Shown here piece by piece: positions 1 through 16,504 of a stretch of DNA of 64,000 nt. Under the pieces are notes generated by a model that was given only the letters and a program-made list of their open reading frames with translations, was not told where the DNA came from and did not search any database. Position numbers and translations under genes: made by a program. The DNA is from Paraperibacillus marinus (GTDB lineage: Bacteria > Bacillota > Bacilli > Bacillales > DSM-1321). The stretch spans positions 372,001 through 436,000 of the forward strand of contig NZ_CP143542.1 in NCBI RefSeq assembly GCF_046237605.1, given 5' to 3'. Position 1 is the first letter of the stretch, and every line of letters begins with the position of its first letter.

Positions 1-28
1 TGTACTTATAAAATAAATATCAAATTAT

Positions 29-93
29 GTCGTATAATATTGGGGATTGGCCCAAAAGTTTCTACCGAGCTGCCGTAACAGCTTGACTACGAG
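29..93 (+). ncRNA. Guanine riboswitch aptamer (purine class) of pbuG
   Basis: The purine aptamer layout is visible. A P1 strand (tcgta) is followed by ataat, the P2 and P3 arms, the conserved tttctacc joining segment at 59-66, and gactacga closing P1. The J3/1 specificity base is C87 in GACTAC, the C74 equivalent, which predicts guanine/hypoxanthine rather than adenine binding. It lies about 120 nt before a purine permease and is followed by a terminator. An OFF switch (termination when purine is bound) is inferred from the family. The upstream promoter is outside or at the edge of the window. Confidence 0.93.
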
Positions 94-143
94 ATAAATT
101 CAGAATAGGCCCATTAGGCACTTTTCTATCTTTATCATTAGTC

Positions 144-182
144 ACGCTCCTTCGGTAAAAAATCCGGCGGGGCGTTTTTTGT
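144..182 (+). terminator. Riboswitch-linked intrinsic terminator before pbuG
   Basis: Arms acgctcc and ggggcgt pair around an inner cgg/ccg stem and are followed directly by six T. The position between aptamer and start codon fits the expression platform of the guanine riboswitch. Confidence 0.8.
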
Positions 183-215
183 TTCATACGACAAGTTTTC
201 CTGGGAGGGAATGGG

Positions 216-1550
216 ATGAGAAAGTTTTTTGAATTTGACCAGCTTGGCACAAATTACAGAAGAGAAATTATTGGCGGTTTGACCACATTTTTGGCCATGG
301 CTTATATCCTTGTAGTAAACCCGCTTACGCTGTCACTGGCGAGCATCAAGGATTACCCTGCTGATCTCAGGATGGATTCAGGTGCTGTCTTCGCGGCCAC
401 TGCCCTGGCTGCAGCAATTGGATCGCTGATGATGGGGGTCATCGCGAAATTCCCGATCGCACTGGCGCCGGGAATGGGACTGAACGCATTCTTCGCGTTC
501 ACGGTCGTCCTGACTTATGGTGTGCCCTGGCAGACGGCATTGACGGGTGTATTGATTGCCGGTATCATTTTCGTCCTGCTTTCATTATCCGGCTTCCGTG
601 AAAAAATCATCAATGCGATACCTGCACAGCTGAAGCATGCAGTCGGTGCAGGGATCGGCTTGTTCATAGCATTCATCGGTTTCCAGAGTGCCGGGATCAT
701 TGTGAACAATGATGCAACATTAATCGGCCTCGGCGACCTGACAAAAGGTGCTACGCTTTTATCCGTCGTCGGTATTGTTATCACGGTCATCCTTTTGACC
801 AGGGGAATCAATGCGGCTGTATTCGTCGGGATGGTCATCACTGCTGTCATTGGCATGATTTTTGGCCTGATTGATGCGCCTTCAAAGGTTGTTGGCGCTG
901 TCCCGAGCATCTCTCCAACATTCGGTGCAGCATTTGATGCTTTCGCAAATCCTGCTGAAAATATCTTCAACCTCCAAATGCTCGTAGTCATCCTGACTTT
1001 CCTGTTTGTTGCGTTTTTTGACACTGCAGGAACCCTGGTGGCTGTTGCGAGCCAGGCTGGAATCATGAAGGGGGAAGTTCTTCCGCGTGCAGGAAGAGGA
1101 CTGTTCGCTGATTCTATGTCGATTGTAGTGGGGGCAGTGCTTGGTACATCACCGACTACTTCTTATGTAGAATCCACCGCGGGTGTAGCGGCTGGAGCGC
1201 GTTCAGGCTTCTCGGCAGTTGTTGTTGCCATATTGTTCGTCCTGTCGTTGTTCTTCTTCCCGTTATTGTCGGTCATCACGGCTCCTGTAACTGCGCCTGC
1301 CCTGATTGTGGTAGGAGTGCTCATGGTATCATCCCTGAAGCATATTGAGTGGGACCGTTTCGAGATTGCGGTGCCAGCCTTCTTCACGGTTGTTGCTATG
1401 CCATTTACCTACAGCATTGCGACAGGGATTGCAATTGGATTTGTTTTTTATCCAATCACTATGATTATTAAAGGAAGGGCAAAAGAAGTTCATCCGTTGA
1501 TGTATTTCCTGTTCATTATCTTCCTCTGCTACTTCATCTTCCTGGTTTAA
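216..1550 (+). CDS. pbuG: Hypoxanthine/guanine permease (NCS2, AzgA-like)
   Basis: A 444-residue polytopic membrane protein that imports hypoxanthine and guanine. The N-terminus (FDQLGTNYRREIIGG) and the LAPGMGLNAFFAF segment around residue 90 are typical of the AzgA/PbuG branch of NCS2 permeases, and the length matches B. subtilis PbuG (about 440 aa). The start at ATG 216 follows the strong gggaggga ribosome-binding site. An ATG at 211 is closed after two codons. The guanine riboswitch and terminator upstream show repression when purine is plentiful. A strong terminator follows, so this is a single-gene unit. Confidence 0.95.
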   Translation: MRKFFEFDQLGTNYRREIIGGLTTFLAMAYILVVNPLTLSLASIKDYPADLRMDSGAVFAATALAAAIGSLMMGVIAKFPIALAPGMGLNAFFAFTVVLTYGVPWQTALTGVLIAGIIFVLLSLSGFREKIINAIPAQLKHAVGAGIGLFIAFIGFQSAGIIVNNDATLIGLGDLTKGATLLSVVGIVITVILLTRGINAAVFVGMVITAVIGMIFGLIDAPSKVVGAVPSISPTFGAAFDAFANPAENIFNLQMLVVILTFLFVAFFDTAGTLVAVASQAGIMKGEVLPRAGRGLFADSMSIVVGAVLGTSPTTSYVESTAGVAAGARSGFSAVVVAILFVLSLFFFPLLSVITAPVTAPALIVVGVLMVSSLKHIEWDRFEIAVPAFFTVVAMPFTYSIATGIAIGFVFYPITMIIKGRAKEVHPLMYFLFIIFLCYFIFLV

Positions 1551-1556
1551 TGAATC

Positions 1557-1586
1557 AGAAGCTTCCTTGCGGGGGCTTCTTTTTTC
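1557..1586 (+). terminator. Intrinsic terminator of pbuG
   Basis: A ten-pair stem (agaagcttcc with gggggcttct, two G-T pairs) with loop ttgc is followed by a run of T. Confidence 0.9.
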
Positions 1587-1836
1587 TGTGCAAAAGGGGC
1601 CATCAGGTAGGTGTGAACATCATTTATCTTGCTGGCATTCTGCGCCTGCGCCTTACTCCGCTCCCCGGGCTTATTGTGTTTGTTGCTCTTGTCCAGGTTC
1701 CTTTACCTGCATGGGCTGCGAGTAGAAAACTCTTGTTTGTTTTATGCCTTTTTTCCTATCTTCCCAGGTTTGGGGAGTTGATTTATGATGCCTGACTCGC
1801 TAACATGGAGATATTCATTCTAAATGGGGTATCCAT

Positions 1837-2676
1837 ATGACAATCATTAAGGTCAAAAAAGCATTGAATAATAATGTCCTCATTTCCGAACATCCACTAT
1901 ACGGGGAAGTAGTGGTGATAGGGAAGGGCATTGGCTTTAATAAGAAGAAGGGCGAGGAGCTTGAAGTGTCCGCCGCCGAAAAGATATTTGTATTAAGAAA
2001 CGAAAACGAGCAGGAAAACTATAAAAAACTGCTTTCTTCCATAGATGAATCCTTCCTTGCAGTGATCATTGAGTCGATCCAGCTTATAAAAAGCAGAGTG
2101 AGCGGAGACCTGAACGAGCATATCCATGTCGGGCTGACAGATCACCTGGCTCTAACCATCAACCGGATAAAAGAAGGTATCCATATCTCTAATCCCTTCC
2201 TGCCGGAAACAAAGACGCTATATCCCTTTGAATTCAGCATCGCTGAAGAAGTAGTCGAGTTGATTGAAAGAAAAACGGGAATTTCCCTTCCTCAAGCAGA
2301 AACCGGCTTCATAACGCTCCATATCCATAGCGCTGCCACCAATAAAAACCTGGCAGAAATCAACCGTCACTCCCAGTTGATTGCTTCGCTGATGGAAGTC
2401 ATTGAGGAGCAGTTGGCCATAACGATGGACAAAGAGAGCATAGATTACATCAGACTGGTCCGCCACCTGCGCTTCGCCATTGAACGCGTCCTCCAGGAAG
2501 AAAAGGTGGATGAGCCGGAAAATATTGCATCTCTGTTGCAAAGAGAATATCCCCTGTGCTACAATCTAGCATGGAAACTCATTAAAATAATGCAAAATAC
2601 TTTAAAAAAGCCGGTCTTTGATGCGGAAGCTGTGTATCTAACCATGCATCTGCAGAGACTTCAGCGAACTAAATAA
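1837..2676 (+). CDS. glcT: PtsG operon antiterminator GlcT (BglG family)
   Basis: A 279-aa BglG-type RNA-binding antiterminator. Residues 1-60 are the co-antiterminator RNA-binding domain (IKVKKALNNNVL, VVVIGKGIGF). PRD1 covers about 65-170 with His103 (LTDHLAL) and His162 (TLHIHS). PRD2 covers about 175-279 with histidines in LVRHLRF and LTMHLQR. In B. subtilis, glucose permease EII-Glc phosphorylates the PRD1 histidines and inactivates the protein when no glucose is being transported. It sits immediately before ptsG, whose leader carries a matching antiterminator. Start ATG 1837; its ribosome-binding site is weak (ggggtatcc). Confidence 0.95.
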   Translation: MTIIKVKKALNNNVLISEHPLYGEVVVIGKGIGFNKKKGEELEVSAAEKIFVLRNENEQENYKKLLSSIDESFLAVIIESIQLIKSRVSGDLNEHIHVGLTDHLALTINRIKEGIHISNPFLPETKTLYPFEFSIAEEVVELIERKTGISLPQAETGFITLHIHSAATNKNLAEINRHSQLIASLMEVIEEQLAITMDKESIDYIRLVRHLRFAIERVLQEEKVDEPENIASLLQREYPLCYNLAWKLIKIMQNTLKKPVFDAEAVYLTMHLQRLQRTK

Positions 2677-2684
2677 ATTCTTTT

Positions 2685-2800
2685 CGTGTTACTGATTCGA
2701 TCAGGCATAAGTAAAGAAACTGAATTAGATTGTCATGATTATGGGTAAATTACACCTGTACTCCTGACTCCTAAGACATTTCTATACTTATGCCTTTTTT
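2685..2800 (+). promoter_or_regulatory. GlcT-binding antiterminator (RAT) and overlapping ptsG leader terminator
   Basis: The 29-nt stretch 2685-2713 contains the hairpin ctgat-tcg-atcag and closely resembles, from memory, the B. subtilis ptsG RAT. Its last 11 nt (2703-2713, aggcataagta) are also the 5' arm of a terminator whose 3' arm is 2785-2795 (tacttatgcct), followed by a T-run. The two structures exclude each other. GlcT binding to the RAT would therefore let transcription through. The terminator loop is unusually long, about 71 nt. Confidence 0.9.
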
Positions 2801-2861
2801 TAATGTCATATTTTGCAAACGTTTTAATGGGATGAAAATCTATTTCAAGGAGGAAAAAAAG

Positions 2862-4919
2862 ATGTTCAAAAAAGCATTTGGTGTGCTTCAAAAAGTCGGT
2901 AAGGCGCTTATGCTGCCTGTCGCAATCCTTCCGGCTGCCGGTATCCTGCTTGCGTTCGGTAATGCGCTGCAGAATCCGGTGCTGCTGAATCTGGCACCTT
3001 TCCTAAAGAACGACGCAGTCTCTATGATCGCTTCTGTCATGGAAGGCGCCGGCGGAATTATATTTGATAATCTTGCACTGCTATTTGCAGTCGGTGTCGC
3101 CGTCGGGTTAGCCGGCGGGGAAGGAGTTGCGGGTCTTGCGGCCATCGTCGGTTTCCTGATTATGAACAAGACAATGGGAACGGTGCTTGGCATCGAGGCA
3201 AAAGAGCTTGAAGGTCATCTGGAATATGCAAGTGTGCTTGGAATCCCGACTCTTCAGACAGGGGTGTTCGGGGGTATCATCGTAGGTATCATTGCAGCCT
3301 TCATGTATAACCGCTTCTATAAGATCGAGCTTCCATCCTATTTAGGATTCTTTGCTGGAAAACGTTTTGTGCCGATCGTAACGGCTGCAAGCGCTGTGGT
3401 CCTAGGACTGCTTATGCTTGTAATCTGGCCGCCGATCCAGGACGGACTCAATGCATTCTCCAATAATATGGTCAATGCAAACCTGACTCTGTCGGCATTC
3501 ATCTTTGGTCTGATCGAACGTTCATTGATTCCATTCGGTCTTCACCACATTTTTTACTCACCATTCTGGTATGAGTTCGGCCAATATACGAATGATGCTG
3601 GTACCCTGGTCCGCGGTGATCAGCGCATCTTTATGGAACAAATTAAAGATGGTGTTCAAAACCTGACAGCAGGTACGTTCATGACAGGTAAATATCCATT
3701 CATGATGTTCGGTCTGCCGGCAGCAGCTTTTGCCATCTATCAAGAAGCACGTCCTGAAAAGAAAAAGCTTGTGGCGGGAATCATGGGTTCTGCTGCATTG
3801 ACTTCTTTCCTGACAGGGATCACAGAACCAATTGAGTTCTCATTCCTTTTTGTAGCACCAGTATTATTCGGTATCCACGCAGTATTTGCGGGACTTTCAT
3901 TCATGACGATGCAATTGCTCAATGTAAAAATCGGCATGACCTTCTCGGGCGGTCTGATCGATTATATTCTTTTCGGACTGATCAACCCGCAGACAAATGC
4001 ATGGCTTGTCATTCCGGTCGGCCTGGTATTCGCAGTCATTTACTACTTTGGATTCCGCTTTGCCATCCGTAAGTTCAACCTGATGACTCCTGGCCGCGAG
4101 GCAGACGATGAAGCAGATGAAGAAACGGGCAATGCCCAGGGTGGAGAACTGGCAGCTGAGATTCTTGAAGCAATGGGCGGCCAGCAAAATATCTCCCACC
4201 TTGATGCATGTATCACACGCCTTCGCGTTTCTGTCAACGATGCAGCGGATGTGGACAAAGACCGTCTCAAAAAGCTTGGCGCTGCAGGTGTCCTGGAAGT
4301 AGGAAACAACATCCAGGCAATCTTCGGGCCGCGCTCTGAAACAATCAAAGGCCAGATGAAAGACATTATGAGCGGTAAAACGCCAAGGCCTGCAAAAGCA
4401 CCTGCTCCACAAAAAGAAGTAGAAAAACAAATAGAAGATGTCAACCCTGAGGAGCTGCGCAATAAAGTGGAAGAAAGCATTGTCTCTCCTATCAAGGGCG
4501 AACTGATTCCAATCACTGAAGTGCCAGACCAGGTATTTGCAGAAAAAATGATGGGGGATGGCTTTGCGATTATCCCTTCAGAAGGTACAGTTGTATCACC
4601 GGTCAATGGTACCATCGTAAATCTGTTCCCAACCAAGCATGCCATCGGAATCGAATCCGATGCAGGCAGGGAAATCCTGATCCACTTTGGTATCGACACA
4701 GTCAAGCTTGAAGGCAAAGGCTTTGAAACACTTGTCGCCCAAGGGGACAAAATTACCCAAGGCCAGCCGCTGCTGAAAGTAGACCTTGACTATGTAAAAC
4801 AAAACGCAACATCGACCATTACACCGATCGTCTTCACCAACCTGAAAGACGGCGAAAGCATCACAATCAACAAACAAGGCCAAGTCGCCCAAAAAGAAGA
4901 AAACATCATCAGCATATAA
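2862..4919 (+). CDS. ptsG: Glucose-specific PTS transporter EIICBA
   Basis: A 685-aa fused phosphotransferase permease that imports glucose and phosphorylates it to glucose-6-phosphate. EIIC is N-terminal (about 1-400, membrane). EIIB follows with phospho-Cys450 in LDACITRLRV. EIIA is C-terminal with His608 (ILIHFGIDTV) and His593 (TKHAIGI). The start was chosen at ATG 2862 because AAGGAGG lies just upstream and the sequence begins MFKKAFGVLQKVGKA. An in-frame ATG at 2790 lies inside the leader terminator and is unlikely to be used. Expression depends on GlcT antitermination. A terminator follows. Confidence 0.97.
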   Translation: MFKKAFGVLQKVGKALMLPVAILPAAGILLAFGNALQNPVLLNLAPFLKNDAVSMIASVMEGAGGIIFDNLALLFAVGVAVGLAGGEGVAGLAAIVGFLIMNKTMGTVLGIEAKELEGHLEYASVLGIPTLQTGVFGGIIVGIIAAFMYNRFYKIELPSYLGFFAGKRFVPIVTAASAVVLGLLMLVIWPPIQDGLNAFSNNMVNANLTLSAFIFGLIERSLIPFGLHHIFYSPFWYEFGQYTNDAGTLVRGDQRIFMEQIKDGVQNLTAGTFMTGKYPFMMFGLPAAAFAIYQEARPEKKKLVAGIMGSAALTSFLTGITEPIEFSFLFVAPVLFGIHAVFAGLSFMTMQLLNVKIGMTFSGGLIDYILFGLINPQTNAWLVIPVGLVFAVIYYFGFRFAIRKFNLMTPGREADDEADEETGNAQGGELAAEILEAMGGQQNISHLDACITRLRVSVNDAADVDKDRLKKLGAAGVLEVGNNIQAIFGPRSETIKGQMKDIMSGKTPRPAKAPAPQKEVEKQIEDVNPEELRNKVEESIVSPIKGELIPITEVPDQVFAEKMMGDGFAIIPSEGTVVSPVNGTIVNLFPTKHAIGIESDAGREILIHFGIDTVKLEGKGFETLVAQGDKITQGQPLLKVDLDYVKQNATSTITPIVFTNLKDGESITINKQGQVAQKEENIISI

Positions 4920-4923
4920 TATA

Positions 4924-4955
4924 GAAGGAGACCGGATATTCTGGTCTCCTTTTCT
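4924..4955 (+). terminator. Intrinsic terminator of ptsG
   Basis: aggagacc and ggtctcct form an eight-pair stem with a short loop followed by tttt. Confidence 0.9.
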
Positions 4956-4961
4956 ATTTAG

Positions 4962-4995
4962 CGGGGACTGTCCCTACTTCCCGGTTATTTCCCGT
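4962..4995. repeat. REP-like palindromic element, copy a
   Basis: ggggactgtccc followed by cttcccggttatttccc. The same two-part motif recurs at 23172, 23238, 52593 and, degenerate, at 61851. It sits just after the ptsG terminator. Confidence 0.65.
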
Positions 4996-5052
4996 GTCTT
5001 CTGGCGAGGAGAAGGGCTGGGGAAAGTGTATCATTCCTTAAACAAAAAAGTG

Positions 5053-5166
5053 TTGACACTTATGCAGTATGCATGGTAAATTATTAAAGCTGCTTCAAAC
5101 AAGCGGCAGTTAACTAAAAAACAATTTAAAAAAGTTGTTGACTTGGTTAAAAGCACATGTTATTAT
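5053..5166 (+). promoter_or_regulatory. Tandem promoters P1 and P2 of rRNA operon 1
   Basis: P1 has TTGACA at 5053-5058 and TAAATT at 5077-5082 (18-nt spacer). P2 has TTGACT at 5138-5143 and TATTAT at 5161-5166 (17-nt spacer). From about 5156 onward the leader is identical to that of operon 2, including the tgttctttgaaaact processing/antitermination segment. Confidence 0.85.
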
Positions 5167-5304
5167 TATTAAGTTGCTTACAAGCGACTGACTAATATTG
5201 ACTAAAGATGTTCTTTGAAAACTGAACGAAACAAGACGCCAGTTACTTCTTATTTATAGGAAGTAAACAAAACAAGTTTTAAACTTTATGAGCTATATCG
5301 AACA

Positions 5305-10073
<4,769 letters not shown>

Positions 10074-10155
10074 TATCTTGTTTATACTCGAAAAACGTAA
10101 TGCGAATCAGCCTTTGTTATCTAGTTTTGAAGGAACGAAAGTTCATTCATATCTG

Positions 10156-10272
<117 letters not shown>

Positions 10273-10278
10273 AGTAAG

Positions 10279-10308
10279 GAAAGATCAGCTTACTGCAGAT
10301 CTTTTTTT
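10279..10308 (+). terminator. Terminator of rRNA operon 1
   Basis: aagatc and gatctt with an inner gc/gc pair, followed by a T-run. Confidence 0.8.
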
Positions 10309-10365
10309 ATTGACTTAGGACCTTCAGGTCCTGATGAGTCAGCTGAAAAGGATATAAATTTGTTA

Positions 10366-10469
10366 TTGACTCCGATGCATATCGGTGTTAATATATAAAA
10401 GCTGCTCGAAAAGAGAAGCTGAAAAACTTTTTCGAAAGTATTGACTCACAATGAAATACATGTTATTAT
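10366..10469 (+). promoter_or_regulatory. Tandem promoters P1 and P2 of rRNA operon 2
   Basis: P1 has TTGACT at 10366-10371 and TAATAT at 10389-10394. P2 has TTGACT at 10441-10446 and TATTAT at 10464-10469. Both have 17-nt spacers. P2 and everything after its -10 match operon 1, while the P1 region is different sequence. Confidence 0.87.
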
Positions 10470-10607
10470 TATTAAGTTGCTTACAAGCGACTGACTAATA
10501 TTGACTAAAGATGTTCTTTGAAAACTGAACGAAACAAGACGCCAGTTACTTCTTATTTATAGGAAGTAAACAAAACAAGTTTTAAACTTTATGAGCTATA
10601 TCGAACA

Positions 10608-12165
<1,558 letters not shown>

Positions 12166-12240
12166 AAAAAGCGATCTTGTTTCGTTCAGTTTTGAGGGAG
12201 CATTCCTTCAAAACCTGAAAATAAATCAGAAACGAGCTAT

Positions 12241-12322
12241 TCGAGGAAGCGAACGAATGAACACCGGAGTGTACTTCACGTACATGAGGATGTGAATGAG
12301 TGAAGCTGACGAAGAAGAGCGA
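12241..12322 (+). repeat. ITS repeat, copy 1
   Basis: Runs from tcgaggaagcgaacgaatg through caccggagtgtacttcacg and the gtac-containing palindrome to gaagaagagcga. It aligns with copy 2 at 12498-12581 at most positions. Operon 1 has only a short stretch here. Confidence 0.75.
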
Positions 12323-12497
12323 CGTTTATCATTTATTTTCATCGTTCTTTGAAAACTAGATAACAATATAAGGCAAAAATGATTTGCGTCATTTTACCGC
12401 ATCGAGTAATAAACCGAGTTAAGTTTTATTGTTTTATTATGGTTCGATGATGAAGCGAAACTTCTCCGGCCTTCAGAGGCTGAGGAGGAGCGAATTA

Positions 12498-12581
12498 TTC
12501 AAGGAAGCGATCGAGTGAACACCGGAGCGTACTTAATGTACGTGAGGATGTGAGCGAGTGAGCTGACGAAGAAGAATGAAG
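12498..12581 (+). repeat. ITS repeat, copy 2
   Basis: Contains aaggaagcgatcgagtg, accggagcgtacttaatg and tacgtgaggatgtgagcg, parallel to copy 1. The central cgtacttaatgtacg is palindromic. Confidence 0.75.
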
Positions 12582-12602
12582 CTTATCGTCAGCCGGATTT
12601 AT

Positions 12603-15550
<2,948 letters not shown>

Positions 15551-15632
15551 TATCTTGTTTATACTCGAAAAACGTAATGCGAATCAGCCTTTGTTATCTA
15601 GTTTTGAAGGAACGAAAGTTCATTCATATCTG

Positions 15633-15749
<117 letters not shown>

Positions 15750-15758
15750 AGATCAAAG

Positions 15759-15787
15759 AAAGACCAGCTTTTTAGCTGGTCTTTTTT
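15759..15787 (+). terminator. Terminator of rRNA operon 2
   Basis: agaccagct and agctggtct form a nine-pair stem followed by six T. Confidence 0.92.
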
Positions 15788-15874
15788 GTATGTCTACGCT
15801 TGAAACTGCGCTTCAATTGTATCAGACTGGACGGAATCCAGATAGATTAAGAGCATAAATGATGACCAAATAAA

Positions 15875-15904
15875 GCGGCCCGCTATAGAAGCGGGCTGTT
15901 TTTT
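15875..15904 (+). terminator. Second terminator-like hairpin downstream of rRNA operon 2
   Basis: cggcccgc and gcgggctg pair (one G-T), followed by tttttt. It stands between the rRNA operon and the marR promoter, so it may act as a backup terminator. Confidence 0.75.
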
Positions 15905-15944
15905 ATTTGCAAAGATGTAAACAGATCTGTCTGATAAATTCTCA

Positions 15945-16006
15945 TTGACAGCATCCTCCCTATCCCTTAGAGTATAACATGGTAATAGTTAAACAGTTGA
16001 ATTATT
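15945..16006 (+). promoter_or_regulatory. Promoter and candidate MarR operator of the marR-MMPL operon
   Basis: TTGACA at 15945-15950 and TAGAGT at 15968-15973 (17-nt spacer). Just downstream, 15984-16006 is an imperfect inverted repeat, aatagttaaac-a-gttgaattatt (9 of 11 pairs). This placement would let a MarR dimer block transcription. The operator role is inferred. Confidence 0.65.
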
Positions 16007-16039
16007 AAACACAGGAACTTTTACATAGGGGGTGAATGT

Positions 16040-16501
16040 TTGGTGTCTCACAAGAATATAAAAGAGTTAGCGGATCGATATATACTCACTTCCTTTTCAG
16101 TGACAAAAACCGGGGAAAGCCTTTTAAAATGCCAGATGGGGGATGAGGTGACGAGTGATCAGCATTATATGCTGAGGTATATTTACAAGTCGCGGGAGTG
16201 CACGTCCACTGAGCTGGCGGAGGTTTTTGAAGTCAAAAAGAGCGCAATCACCGCTATCATTAACCGACTGTGGGAAAAAGGCCTGATTGAACGGACACGC
16301 GATGAAAAGGACCGCCGCGTGGTGTATTTGTCTCTCACGGAAAAGGGAGAGGCTATGTACCTTGAAGCGGAGGAGCGGATATATCGTCTGGTGGAGTCAT
16401 TGATCAGCCGTTTTGAACAGGAAGAGATTGAACAGTTCCTGGAGACTTACGAGAAGCTGAATACAGTGCTTTTGGATATTAAAGATAATCTGGGGGAGTA
16501 A
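16040..16501 (+). CDS. MarR family transcriptional regulator (YdgG-like)
   Basis: A 153-aa winged-helix regulator. The recognition region lies about residues 50-75 (TSTELAEVFEVKKSAITAII) and the wing carries the family DEKDRR-VVYLSLTEKG signature near 90-107. The TTG at 16040 was chosen because AGGGGGTG lies 6-7 nt upstream; the in-frame alternative is GTG 16043. It is followed after 3 nt by the MMPL gene, the same arrangement as B. subtilis ydgG-ydgH, where the MarR protein represses the operon. Autorepression through the palindrome at 15984-16006 is inferred. The ligand is unknown. Confidence 0.9.
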   Translation: MVSHKNIKELADRYILTSFSVTKTGESLLKCQMGDEVTSDQHYMLRYIYKSRECTSTELAEVFEVKKSAITAIINRLWEKGLIERTRDEKDRRVVYLSLTEKGEAMYLEAEERIYRLVESLISRFEQEEIEQFLETYEKLNTVLLDIKDNLGE

Positions 16502-16504
16502 AGA

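Noticed and set aside
1550..1795. 81-codon plus-strand frame after pbuG
   Set aside because: It begins inside the pbuG terminator, has no ribosome-binding site and shows no domain.
2790..2861. 24-residue N-terminal extension of PtsG
   Set aside because: It starts in the leader terminator, while ATG 2862 has an AAGGAGG site and the family N-terminus.
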